64,000 bases of DNA from JAZSMJ01 sp045535815 (GCA_045535815.1 JAZSMJ010000068.1:1-64000), one strand, 5' to 3'. Positions 8,618-16,966 are shown, counted from the stretch's first letter. Notes: a model not told the origin generated them from the sequence alone. Program-made: numbers and translations.

Positions 8618-10679
8618 CTTTTACGGCAGCAAATATTTCACCTGACGTTATGGTGGCTGCACCCTCAAGCTCAATTTTTCCGTTGTTTTGGCATTGGCTT
8701 TCGGTTGCTGATACAGCGTTTCCGCATATACCGCCTGCACATATATGCTCTATGCAGCAAATGGATGATACGGTGCCGTTGTTTATGCAGGACTCCATGT
8801 GGGAATTTTCCGCAGTTCCTGCTATACCGCCAAGATGCGCAATATCGGCATTGCGTGAGCATATGCTTCCGTCATTTAGGTTATTTGTAAAACTGATTTT
8901 TCCTCCCTTTGCAAAACCGGCTATACCGCCTGCGTGTATGAAGTTGTTGCCTGCAGTAAACGGAGAATATATATTTGCACTGTTATGGCAATCAGTAACA
9001 GCAACGTTGCCGTCGGCTCTGCCAACTATACCTCCCAAAAATTCATATCCTATGACAGACACGTCTTTTCCGACCGAGCACGAGCTGACAGTTATCTCAT
9101 TCTCTCCGTTTGAGTCTGCCCAACCGATGAGCGCTGCGGTATTGTTTCTGCCTTTGAAATATGCATTTTCAATATTTACGTTTTTTATTGAACCTGCAGT
9201 AACGTATCCGAACAGAGCACGAGTGTGAAGCTCGGGTGCTATCTGCGTAAAATTGGATATTGAGTAGCCTTTTCCGTCATAATGCCCCCTGAATGCTGCC
9301 ACATTTGAGCCGTGTTGTAAAAAATATCCTATAGGCTGTATATTTGTGCCGCCAAAATCTATATCTGCTCGCTGCTCTAAAAACATACCGTCAAACGATA
9401 TACCTGATGATACGCTTTTAGCAACGTAGCTCAGATGCTGAGGCTTTTCTATCAGAATAGGATCGTTCTTCGTGCCGGAGCCTATCGGCTTTTCTGTGTC
9501 GGGGAAGGCTGCGGGATGACCCTTTATGCCGGTTTTATCCTTGATTATAAATTTGGTACCCGATCCTTCGGTTATAAATTCGCGAGCCAGAACGTCCTCC
9601 TCTTTAAATCTTGCAAAAAGTATTTCTGCAGCAACCGTGCGTTCTCTGTCATATTGTACGAATACCGTCCCGTCGTCTGCTATCGCTATATCCGGATAAG
9701 AAACTCCTTCTCTCTCGTCGAGCATAAGCCCGCCCAGCCAACACTCACCGCCGTCCTTTGACACGAAAGCGCAAAGCTTGCATCTTGAAGAAGGGGCGGT
9801 ATCAAAGCTTTCGCCGTGCTTTATGAGAAGTATATTTCCGGAAGGAAGCGTTCGTATCATTGCAAGACTTCCAACATGCGGAAATGCTTCCTTCTCGGGA
9901 GTCCAGGTAATGCCCCAGTCGCTCGAATACGACTTCTTTATTGACTGACATCGGGAGTACATCATAATGCGACCGTCGCAAAGCTCGACTATAGAGTGCT
10001 CGTTGAACTGACTGTCCTTGAAGGTTATACCGCCTCTTCTGTGCCAGGTTTCGCCCTGATCGACCGAGGCATAAACGTGTGCCCCTCTTAAGCTGTCAAG
10101 GTCTGTATGGCATTTTTTTAATATTCTGCAAACGTGCCATCTTTCCCACACTGATACGGGCAGGAGCCATTCGCCCTTTGAAGTAACTATAGGCTTTTTT
10201 AAAGATGCTCCGATGCTTATATATTTAGGATCACTCCATATGGGCTCTTCTGCATCGGGGTTATCGCATATAATAGCGTAATTTGCTCCTTCTCCATCCC
10301 ACATTCCGAAAGACTGCTGATAGAAAAGCCAAAGCCTTCCGAGAGGATCCTGCCAAAGACATCCAATGTGTGTGTTCATAATAAAAGGATTATTATCGTT
10401 ATGAGGATCGATTATCAGCTTGATATTATTCCAGCTTTCTCCTCTGTCATCACTGTATGTTGCTATAAGATAAGCTCCGGATCCGTCTTCTCCGCCTATC
10501 CAGCAGCTCCACAGTCTTCCTTTTTTTGTTATTTCAATGCTTGCCTGCATTGCGAAATACTTATAATTCTGAAAATACTCCACTGACGGCGAAAGCTTTA
10601 TCTGCGCAGGCTTTTTTATTAGCGCCAAAGCCTCGTTTGAATATATTTTATCGGTTGTGCATTTTTTTTCAATGATCAT
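8601..10679 (-). CDS. Sialidase-like beta-propeller protein with GLUG-type repeats, no signal peptide
   Basis: A 692-residue protein. The N-terminal half (about 45-365) is a BNR-type propeller with Asp-boxes SDDRGESW and SVDQGETW, weaker copies, and FNEHSIVELCDGRIMMYSR, which corresponds to FDENAIVQRSDGSIYMIIR in the aldolase fusion. The C-terminal part (about 390-680) has repeated GGIVG/GGIAG plus C-N-NGxI units, the GLUG-like pattern common in secreted adhesion or matrix proteins. No signal peptide or lipobox is present, which is odd for such repeats. The start is set at ATG 10679, nine bases after AGGAGAGG; an in-frame TTG at 10685 lies too close to it. It has its own promoter, back-to-back with an ArsR-like regulator. 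A hydrolase acting on acidic sugars is a guess. Confidence 0.8.
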   Translation of the reverse strand: MIIEKKCTTDKIYSNEALALIKKPAQIKLSPSVEYFQNYKYFAMQASIEITKKGRLWSCWIGGEDGSGAYLIATYSDDRGESWNNIKLIIDPHNDNNPFIMNTHIGCLWQDPLGRLWLFYQQSFGMWDGEGANYAIICDNPDAEEPIWSDPKYISIGASLKKPIVTSKGEWLLPVSVWERWHVCRILKKCHTDLDSLRGAHVYASVDQGETWHRRGGITFKDSQFNEHSIVELCDGRIMMYSRCQSIKKSYSSDWGITWTPEKEAFPHVGSLAMIRTLPSGNILLIKHGESFDTAPSSRCKLCAFVSKDGGECWLGGLMLDEREGVSYPDIAIADDGTVFVQYDRERTVAAEILFARFKEEDVLAREFITEGSGTKFIIKDKTGIKGHPAAFPDTEKPIGSGTKNDPILIEKPQHLSYVAKSVSSGISFDGMFLEQRADIDFGGTNIQPIGYFLQHGSNVAAFRGHYDGKGYSISNFTQIAPELHTRALFGYVTAGSIKNVNIENAYFKGRNNTAALIGWADSNGENEITVSSCSVGKDVSVIGYEFLGGIVGRADGNVAVTDCHNSANIYSPFTAGNNFIHAGGIAGFAKGGKISFTNNLNDGSICSRNADIAHLGGIAGTAENSHMESCINNGTVSSICCIEHICAGGICGNAVSATESQCQNNGKIELEGAATITSGEIFAAVKEKIKA

Positions 10680-10722
10680 AGTCAATAACCTCTCCTTTGT
10701 TCAAAATCTGTACCGTATTTTC

Positions 10723-10751
10723 AGTATATCACCTGCTTGAGAGTCAGTCAA
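10723..10751 (-). promoter_or_regulatory. Sigma-A promoter of the GLUG-propeller gene
   Basis: On the minus strand TTGACT (10751-10746), a 17-bp spacer and TATACT (10728-10723). Confidence 0.8.
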
Positions 10752-10794
10752 TTTCAAGAGAGTGTACTTAATTGGTATTTTTTTGCGAAAAAGG

Positions 10795-10823
10795 TTGAGA
10801 AAATTATACTTTTGTGTTATAAT
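10795..10823 (+). promoter_or_regulatory. Sigma-A promoter of the ArsR-like regulator
   Basis: TTGAGA (10795-10800), a 17-bp spacer and TATAAT (10818-10823). Its -35 box is 43 bp from that of the divergent gene, so one bound regulator could act on both. Confidence 0.8.
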
Positions 10824-10843
10824 CTGTGTGGAGGTGTTAAACG

Positions 10844-11848
10844 GTGTTTGATACCAATAAAAATATAAATCGATACGGAGATATGCTTTTTGATCTATCC
10901 GATCCTGAGACCCGAGAAGGGCTCATATCAGCCGCAAAAGCTATTTCGCATCCTCTGAGGATCGAAATGCTTAATCAGATAATAAGAATGCCAAGATCTA
11001 TAACCGATCTTTCAAAGCTTAATCACGTAAGCAATTCGACCGTTATTTTTCATTTGAATATTCTTGAGGAAAGCGGGCTTGTTTTCAGCAAGGTTAAACC
11101 GAATAAAAAAGGGAAAACCCTGATGTTTTATATAAATTTCTCACATATGAGCTTTGTGCTGGAAAACAACAAGTCGAATGATTCGGTAACCGTATCTGAG
11201 CAAAGCATGGGCGTGGGAAACTATATATCCGCATCTGTTGACGAATATATCAGAATAGCAACACAAAGCAGATTTACCGTTTTTGAAAAAGATGATATGT
11301 ATAATCCCGAAAGATTTGATGCAGGGCTCATCTGTATTGATAACGGAGAGATATCCTATGCTTTTTCCAATGCCTTTGCCAAGAAAAATAAAGTTGATAA
11401 AATAGAATTTTCAATGGAATTATCCTCAGAATCTCCTTATTACTGCAACGATTGGAAGAGTGAAATATTTTTTTCGGTCTGCGGTGTGGAGGTAGCCTCA
11501 TATCTTTCGTTGGGAGATTTCGGAGGAGAACGCGGAAAGCTGAATCCGTCGTGGTGGGACAGTAAGTATTCGCAGTACGGAGTGCTTACAACGGTCGGCG
11601 TCGATGAGGAGGGGGTAACCCTTAACGGAAGAAGGGTCCGTTCGGATCTGACTTTGTCAGATATAGATCTGTCCGAAGGCGATTATATAACCCTTTCATT
11701 AAGGACCGATCCTAAATCTCAGTATGCAAGCGGCTTTAATATATACGGCAGATATTTTGGAAATGAAAAGCAGGATATTCTGATGAAATTTATATCGTAT
11801 GATAGATGTAAAAACAAGCTTGCCTCAACGGAGAAGGAAAATGAATGA
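10844..11848 (+). CDS. ArsR-like winged-helix regulator with a large C-terminal domain
   Basis: A 334-residue protein. Residues about 25-95 form a winged helix typical of ArsR-type repressors (AISHPLRIEMLNQII, then LNHVSNSTVIFHLNILEESG). Residues about 120-320 form a beta-rich domain with no family I recognise; it includes NPSWWDSKYSQYG, near YCNDWKSEIFFSV. This exceeds the usual 100-120 residues of ArsR proteins and may sense a ligand. The start is GTG 10844 with GGAGG nine bases upstream. It is divergent from the GLUG-propeller gene, its likely target. The last 8 bases overlap the ATG of a broken duplicate lipoprotein leader at 11841. Confidence 0.8.
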   Translation: MFDTNKNINRYGDMLFDLSDPETREGLISAAKAISHPLRIEMLNQIIRMPRSITDLSKLNHVSNSTVIFHLNILEESGLVFSKVKPNKKGKTLMFYINFSHMSFVLENNKSNDSVTVSEQSMGVGNYISASVDEYIRIATQSRFTVFEKDDMYNPERFDAGLICIDNGEISYAFSNAFAKKNKVDKIEFSMELSSESPYYCNDWKSEIFFSVCGVEVASYLSLGDFGGERGKLNPSWWDSKYSQYGVLTTVGVDEEGVTLNGRRVRSDLTLSDIDLSEGDYITLSLRTDPKSQYASGFNIYGRYFGNEKQDILMKFISYDRCKNKLASTEKENE

Positions 11849-11960
11849 CTGTAAATTGAAAAATAGATATTCGCCTCTTCTGCTTCTGATAGCCGTTATT
11901 ACAGCGCTGCTTTTGCAGGCTCAACTATTGGTTGCAAAAATCCCCATCGGAAGACATTAA
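11841..11960 (+). pseudogene. Duplicated leader fragment of the VanY-like lipoprotein gene
   Basis: This 39-codon frame starts MNDCKLKNRYSPLLLLIAV. Its first 26 codons match those of the VanY-like lipoprotein gene at 17082 almost base for base. Identity stops at the shared TTGCAGG, exactly where the 32-bp repeat (11909-11940) takes over. The lipobox cysteine is lost, and the frame ends within the next gene's terminator. It is a truncated duplicate or recombination scar. Whether it is translated is unknown; no good ribosome site other than GGAGAAGG at the end of the previous gene is seen. Confidence 0.75.
11909..11940. repeat. 32-bp dispersed repeat, copy 2
   Basis: It matches 5586-5617 with a single C/T difference. 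Its left end fuses to the truncated lipoprotein leader, and its right-hand A-tract supplies the U-tract of the minus-strand terminator that follows. Confidence 0.6.
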
Positions 11961-11979
11961 ACGCACTTCCGATGGGGAT
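11936..11979 (-). terminator. Terminator of the GntR-propeller-DMT operon
   Basis: ATCCCCATCGGAAG (11940-11953) pairs with CTTCCGATGGGGAT (11966-11979). On the minus strand it is followed by TTTTTG. It starts 8 nt after the DMT permease stop. Confidence 0.85.
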
Positions 11980-11987
11980 TTTAGGTA

Positions 11988-12896
11988 TCAGAGTTGTTTT
12001 GACGACCTTTTATTTACGGCCGATATGCCTATGCTGACCAGCACGAGCGAGAGAGCATATTGCCAGGTAAATATATTTTCCGAGAGAAAGATTCCCGAGA
12101 GGATAGTTCCGGAAATCGGTATGACAAAGGCAAAAACGCTGACCGTGCCAAGCGGATAGCTTTTTAAAAGATAGCTCCACAGAGTAAATCCGACAGAGGA
12201 TACCATAACAAGATACAAGAGCACCAAAATGCCCTGAATCGAAACCGTAAAAGGCTCCTTTGTACCTATAGCTCCGACGGCTATAAGAAGCGCACCGCCT
12301 ATCAGAAGATTGTATCCGCTGACGTTATAGCAGGAGCTTTTTGCAGTTGCCTTTTTGTTTATAATTGAGCCTATAACGAAGAATAACGAGGCGAAGCAGA
12401 TGAAGCCCTCTCCAAGAAAGGAAACTACGTTCACATTGCCGTTTGCAAAGCAGGCGATTACTACACCTGCAAAGCCGATAATGCTGCCAATCAGCTTTCC
12501 CGGGCTCATTTTGTCGTTTTTATAAATGAAATGAGAGATTATCACCGACATAAACACAGACGTCGAGGATACTACAGATCCAGATGCTCCCGTGGTGTTT
12601 GAAAGACCTACGTAGAAGAATATATACTGCAAAAAGGTGTAGGTTATGGCAAGCAGAAGAATATTCCTTCCGTTTCCCTTCGGTATGCGCGGAAGACTGC
12701 GACACCGTATCGCTTCAAATAAAAGAACCACGATGCCCGATATGAAAAATCTTATTCCGGCAAAGAGAATCTTCTGAAAAACGCTCTCACCTATTCCGAA
12801 AAGCTGATAACCTATCTTTATCGCAGGAAAGGCGCTTCCGAAAAGAATATTGCAGAAAACCGCGTAAAGTATAGCTTTTGCGTCGAGGATTTTCAT
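11988..12896 (-). CDS. EamA/DMT-family permease
   Basis: A 302-residue membrane protein with about ten predicted spans in two EamA-type halves (about residues 5-140 and 150-295), the pattern of drug/metabolite transporters such as RhaT-like and YdcZ-like sugar or metabolite carriers. It is the last gene of the GntR-controlled unit. Its ATG at 12896 overlaps the propeller gene stop as ATGA, so translation is coupled; an upstream in-frame ATG at 12914 is not needed. The position suggests uptake of a sugar released by the secreted dockerin-propeller, but DMT proteins can also export. The substrate is unproven. Confidence 0.85.
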   Translation of the reverse strand: MKILDAKAILYAVFCNILFGSAFPAIKIGYQLFGIGESVFQKILFAGIRFFISGIVVLLFEAIRCRSLPRIPKGNGRNILLLAITYTFLQYIFFYVGLSNTTGASGSVVSSTSVFMSVIISHFIYKNDKMSPGKLIGSIIGFAGVVIACFANGNVNVVSFLGEGFICFASLFFVIGSIINKKATAKSSCYNVSGYNLLIGGALLIAVGAIGTKEPFTVSIQGILVLLYLVMVSSVGFTLWSYLLKSYPLGTVSVFAFVIPISGTILSGIFLSENIFTWQYALSLVLVSIGISAVNKRSSKQL

Positions 12897-13945
12897 TCGG
12901 ATACACTCTTGCAAATGCTTTCTACAGGCAGTATAGCAAGCTCGCAGTCCTCTTTGTTCTTGGCATATACGACATAAAGAAAGCCGCCGTCCTCATATGC
13001 ATAGGGATAGCACCATTCGTTTGCAAGCCAATATTTTGGCGGAGCATCAAAGCCGTGTCGGATAAGATACGATTTTTCAAAGCTTCCGTTTTTACCTACC
13101 GCAATGCAGAGCGTATCTCTGTGATTTTCCTTCTTGGTGCTGTATACGAGATAGTCTATGCCGTTTGACAGACTGCCGGCATACATTTTACTTGGTGTAA
13201 TAGGGAAGTTGGTCATTTCAAGAGGAGTCCAGCTCGTTCCGAAATCGCTGCTGCGGCTGATAAGTGCACAACCTATTTCGTCAGAGCTGCGGATTATGGC
13301 GAGTAATTCTTTGCCACAGCTTAAAACGGTCGTCTCTCCCCATATTGCAAGTCCCTGAGGATTGGGAATGATCTTCATCTCCCATTTTGTGATGTCCTCT
13401 CCGTCGCATACTGCAACTGCTGCCTGTGCATCGAGAGTCTTTAGGCCTGCCATTATAATAGTGCCGTTATCTGCCTTAAAGGGCTCGCAAAGCGGCCAGA
13501 AATCAGCATCAAGAACTACCCCGAGAGGAGTGTATGAGCCGTTTTCTTCAAGACGGTACCCCTCCGTTACAAGATCGGGATAACCGGGGCCGTGACCGTA
13601 TCTTGCCTTGGGGCAAAATGCGTAAAGAGTGCCGCCGTTCTCAAAATAAACCCCGTGACTTCTGCCCCAGCCATCCGTCTTATCGGATATGCGCTTGTAA
13701 TCTCCCCATGAAATGCCGTCATAAGAGCATTTTTCGGCAAGTATGGTATTGTCATCGTTTTCAAATCGGTATGAGTTGGCAAAGGAGATTCGAAGAAGTC
13801 CGTTATGCTTAACTATTGCGGCCCCCAAAAGGAACTGATAGTCACCGTCTATAGCGGTGTGAACCTCTATATGTCTTATTCCTTCTATATTTGACAGCTC
13901 TCCGAAGGCAGGAAAAGAGCTTTTTCCATTCCATAAGTTATACAT
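12893..13945 (-). CDS. Cytosolic sialidase-like beta-propeller protein
   Basis: A 350-residue protein without a signal peptide that consists of the propeller alone. It is a clear paralogue of the middle part of the next protein upstream (13965-16184): both share AKNKEDCELAI near the end, plus NEW-YPYAYE and DFWPLCEP/NFWPLCEP. Asp-box-like turns are SYDGISWG and SSDFGTSWT. This propeller subtype differs from the two larger ones at 5.7-10.7 kb. Conserved His and Glu residues in GRSHGVYFE and WGETTV could be catalytic. The gene is 19 bp from the dockerin gene and overlaps the DMT gene, so it would act on imported product. Automated labels would read exo-alpha-sialidase; activity is unknown. Confidence 0.8.
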   Translation of the reverse strand: MYNLWNGKSSFPAFGELSNIEGIRHIEVHTAIDGDYQFLLGAAIVKHNGLLRISFANSYRFENDDNTILAEKCSYDGISWGDYKRISDKTDGWGRSHGVYFENGGTLYAFCPKARYGHGPGYPDLVTEGYRLEENGSYTPLGVVLDADFWPLCEPFKADNGTIIMAGLKTLDAQAAVAVCDGEDITKWEMKIIPNPQGLAIWGETTVLSCGKELLAIIRSSDEIGCALISRSSDFGTSWTPLEMTNFPITPSKMYAGSLSNGIDYLVYSTKKENHRDTLCIAVGKNGSFEKSYLIRHGFDAPPKYWLANEWCYPYAYEDGGFLYVVYAKNKEDCELAILPVESICKSVSE

Positions 13946-13964
13946 AATATTCGGCCTTTCTTTT

Positions 13965-16184
13965 TTATTCTGTAATTTCTACAAGCTTAAGTGAGGATAT
14001 TGCAAAAACGGTGTCACCCTCCGAGAGAGCGTTATCGTTTCCAAAAATAATGAAGAATGAATTGAAATCACGAACATTGAAGGAGCCGCCTATAGAATTA
14101 AAGGTGATAAACCAGGTGTTCCAGCCTTTTTCAATGCTTTTCCAAAGCTGTTTGCTGCTGCTTACTCCGTAATCAAGGCGGGTCTTGATATCATAATCTC
14201 CCGGCTTTGAAAGATTATTTCCGGATTTAGATACAGAATTGCCCCAGAACATACGGTATACAGTAGAGGGATCGGTGATTTTCTTTGAGCTGTAAAAGGT
14301 CATAACGAAGCCGAGGCGGTCTATATCAGTCTTTGACAGATCAACGTTAAAGTGACGTCTCAGTGTTTGGTTGCCGGCTGATATGGCGGTTGAAGACTGC
14401 TTGCGGCATACTGCGTTAACACCGTCTATTTTTTCATAGGCAACGTTATTTTTACCCGTAGAGCCGTCGCCTGTCCACCATGAGTCCGAGTCAACAAGCT
14501 CGCAGATAACTGTATGCTCGGGAATGGCAACATCCTTACCTGCGTATGCCTGCTCGTAGAGTACGGACTGATAGTTGGGATCGTAATCCTTAGGCTCTAT
14601 AGATGAAAGAGGTACTATAGCAAGCTCGCAGTCCTCTTTGTTTTTGGCGTATACCACGTAGAGATTTCCGTCTGCCTCGTATGCATAAGGGTAGCTCCAC
14701 TCATTCGACGCCCAGTAAACAGGCTTGGAATCAAATACGTTTTTGAGAATATATGACGTGGTAAATCCATAGGATCCGTCCTTTTCTCCTACCGATATCA
14801 TCATAGTTGCACGCGAACCTAAGTTGTAAACTATATATTTGCTTCCTGTGCTGAGAGTACCGCCGTATACCTTTGAATCGGCAATATTGAAATCTGAAAG
14901 AGTAAACGAGGTCCACGTTTCACCGTTGTCAAAGCTTTGGCTTACCGCCATTTTTGAAGATGCCGATCTTATAAATGCAACAAGTCTGTCACCGTAATCG
15001 ACGACCGATGTCTCTCCCCACACAGAAAGATTGTTTTTGTTCGGAAGTGTTATCATTCTCCACGAGGTAAGGTCATCTCCGTCAGATATTGCAACTGCCG
15101 GAGCAGCACCGCTTTTGCAGTTGAGCCCTGCAATAAGAATGTTTCCGTTTTCAAGCACCATAGGCTCGCAAAGAGGCCAGAAATTCTCATCAAGGACGGT
15201 GCCGTGCGATTCCCAACTCATATCCTCGCAAAGTGTATATGCTTCCATAACCAGACCGGGGTATCCTCCACCGTGACCGTACATCGCCTTGGGGGCAAAC
15301 GCCCAGACTGTGTTCTCGTATTCAAACAGAACTCCGTGGCTTCTTGAATAGCGTCCTTCAGGACCCGCTATTACAACCTCTTCGCTCCATGTCTTACCCA
15401 TGTCGTAGGAATACTTGCAGGCAAATCGTGAGCCTGAATCGTTTTCGGTAAGGAGTCCCTGGCCGTAGGCGCAGATAAGAAAACCGTCGTGCTTTATGAT
15501 AGATGCGCCCAAAAGGAAATGGTGTCCGTCTGCCTGAGCCTTATGTACGGAAACGTATTCAATATCCTCAGCAAAGGTAACATCGCCGTTTTTGGGGTTA
15601 AGCTTTGCGTTATTTATAAGCTCCATATCAGGGTAGATCTCCTCCGTGGGTTTTTTAAGCAGGTTAAATGACAAAATTGAAACGTCAATAGCATCTATAA
15701 ACATATCGGAATTTATATCAGCTGATGCGTATGCAGCCGGTCCTGCAGACTTTCCGATATCGTATGATAAAGCCGAAACGTCACCGGCGTCAATAAAGCC
15801 GTCTCCGGTAATGTCACCGGGAGTAAGAGCAATTTCCGATATTCCGGGAATATACGTCTCGGTAAGATCAATGCTTGAGCTTACGTCGATGCCCTTTACA
15901 GTGTATCCAAGATTGTTACCGCCAGATATAACAAGATCGTATATACCGCTCTCAAGTCCCGAGAGAGAGAATTTACGTTCGATAGCATCAGAGCTCTTTA
16001 CGGGCTCAAGGATAGTGTGGCATATCTCAATTCCGTTACAAAGGGCGGTAATTTTAGTTTCGGAATAGTTGAAATAACCGATTATGTTTCCGCTTATACC
16101 GAAGTCAGCTGCATAAACTGTAAACGATACTGATAATAGAATTAAAGCAAAAGCAAAGGTAAATAAAATCTTAATTTTTTTCAT
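13965..16184 (-). CDS. Secreted dockerin-containing sialidase-like protein
   Basis: A 739-residue exported protein. It has a signal peptide (1 to about 26, ending YAA), a small beta-sandwich domain (about 27-115), a type I dockerin with two calcium loops (121-178: DITGDGFIDAGDVSALS and DINSDMFIDAIDVSILS), a BNR-type propeller (about 205-535, Asp-boxes SYDMGKTWS and SFDNGETWT), and a C-terminal carbohydrate-binding-like sandwich (about 555-739). The dockerin implies docking to a cohesin scaffold or the cell surface; no cohesin gene is in the window. It is 22 bp after the GntR gene and 19 bp before the cytosolic paralogue, so the operon pairs an outside and an inside version of one enzyme. The true glycosidic substrate is unknown. 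Confidence 0.85.
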   Translation of the reverse strand: MKKIKILFTFAFALILLSVSFTVYAADFGISGNIIGYFNYSETKITALCNGIEICHTILEPVKSSDAIERKFSLSGLESGIYDLVISGGNNLGYTVKGIDVSSSIDLTETYIPGISEIALTPGDITGDGFIDAGDVSALSYDIGKSAGPAAYASADINSDMFIDAIDVSILSFNLLKKPTEEIYPDMELINNAKLNPKNGDVTFAEDIEYVSVHKAQADGHHFLLGASIIKHDGFLICAYGQGLLTENDSGSRFACKYSYDMGKTWSEEVVIAGPEGRYSRSHGVLFEYENTVWAFAPKAMYGHGGGYPGLVMEAYTLCEDMSWESHGTVLDENFWPLCEPMVLENGNILIAGLNCKSGAAPAVAISDGDDLTSWRMITLPNKNNLSVWGETSVVDYGDRLVAFIRSASSKMAVSQSFDNGETWTSFTLSDFNIADSKVYGGTLSTGSKYIVYNLGSRATMMISVGEKDGSYGFTTSYILKNVFDSKPVYWASNEWSYPYAYEADGNLYVVYAKNKEDCELAIVPLSSIEPKDYDPNYQSVLYEQAYAGKDVAIPEHTVICELVDSDSWWTGDGSTGKNNVAYEKIDGVNAVCRKQSSTAISAGNQTLRRHFNVDLSKTDIDRLGFVMTFYSSKKITDPSTVYRMFWGNSVSKSGNNLSKPGDYDIKTRLDYGVSSSKQLWKSIEKGWNTWFITFNSIGGSFNVRDFNSFFIIFGNDNALSEGDTVFAISSLKLVEITE

Positions 16185-16206
16185 TTTCTGTATGACCTCA
16201 TTTTAT

Positions 16207-16893
16207 TTATTGTTTTTCGGTTAAATCACTCAGGTTATTGAATATGCCGTTTACGTGGAAAATCATAGCCTTTTCTGCCTCATTTGCAGATCCCTTGGCT
16301 ATTGCCGAGACAATATCCTTATGCATTGATATCGCGTGCACGCCGTTTCCTTCAACAGCGAAAAGGTTAGCTCTGTAATCGGTAAGCTTTTCGTTCAGTA
16401 TAGATAATATGGAGATCAGCACCTCGTTTTTTGAAAGCTCGGCTATCTTCATATGAAGACGGTCGTCACTCTCCGCCATGCCGATGGGGTCATTTTTAGC
16501 ATATGCATCCTCGTATCTGTAAAGCAGTCCCCAAAGGAACGTAACCTCATCCTCGCTTGCGTTTTTGGCTGCAAGTGATGCGCAGAGCGGTTCGATAGCT
16601 CTTCTTGCTTCAAGGATATCCTTTAAAGCGTACTTATTTTTTGCAAGCCAGCCTGATGCACTTTTGCTTTCACTCGGCAAATCTTCAGATACGAACGCAC
16701 CGCGACCGGGCTTTATTTCAACGTATCCCGCCGCCTCAAGTGAGCGCAAAGCCTCTCTGAGACTTGTTCTGCTGACCGATAGAGTGGAGCAAAGCACTGC
16801 TTCAGACGGAAGCTTTTCTCCAAGCGGATACGCTCCCGACTTTATGTTTTTTCTAAGCTGTTCAAAAACGGTATTTGCAACTGTTTTTTTCAT
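16207..16893 (-). CDS. GntR-family (FadR/FCD) transcriptional regulator
   Basis: A 228-residue regulator. Residues about 5-70 are a GntR winged helix (LPSEAVLCSTLSVSRTSLRE, then AAGYVEIKPGRGAFV). Residues about 85-215 are an FCD ligand domain with metal-type residues in SDDRLHMKIAEL and FHVNGIF. FCD regulators sense carboxylates such as sugar acids. It heads an operon with the dockerin-propeller, cytosolic propeller and DMT permease. A palindrome (16919-16936) sits at the start of its own transcript, so autorepression of the whole unit is likely, relieved by a sugar-acid inducer (inference). Confidence 0.9.
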   Translation of the reverse strand: MKKTVANTVFEQLRKNIKSGAYPLGEKLPSEAVLCSTLSVSRTSLREALRSLEAAGYVEIKPGRGAFVSEDLPSESKSASGWLAKNKYALKDILEARRAIEPLCASLAAKNASEDEVTFLWGLLYRYEDAYAKNDPIGMAESDDRLHMKIAELSKNEVLISILSILNEKLTDYRANLFAVEGNGVHAISMHKDIVSAIAKGSANEAEKAMIFHVNGIFNNLSDLTEKQ

Positions 16894-16918
16894 ATGGACC
16901 TACCTTAAAGTTGTGATA

Positions 16919-16936
16919 TTGTATGACATCGTACAA
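16919..16936. promoter_or_regulatory. Probable GntR/FCD operator
   Basis: TTGTATGACATCGTACAA is an imperfect palindrome: TTGTA/TACAA arms with inner GA/TC matches. It lies directly downstream of the -10 box of the GntR promoter, spanning the predicted start of transcription. A repressor bound here would block initiation. Confidence 0.65.
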
Positions 16937-16937
16937 T

Positions 16938-16966
16938 ATTATAACACGACGATATCATTTTGTCAA
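16938..16966 (-). promoter_or_regulatory. Perfect consensus sigma-A promoter of the GntR operon
   Basis: On the minus strand TTGACA (16966-16961), a 17-bp spacer and TATAAT (16943-16938), an exact consensus. This is normal for a strong promoter held off by a repressor. Confidence 0.88.

Noticed and set aside
5712..16184. Calling the propellers true sialidases
   Set aside because: Asp-boxes are present, but the first-blade FRIP arginine is not seen, for example QSAPSTCR in the aldolase fusion, so neuraminidase activity is not supported.
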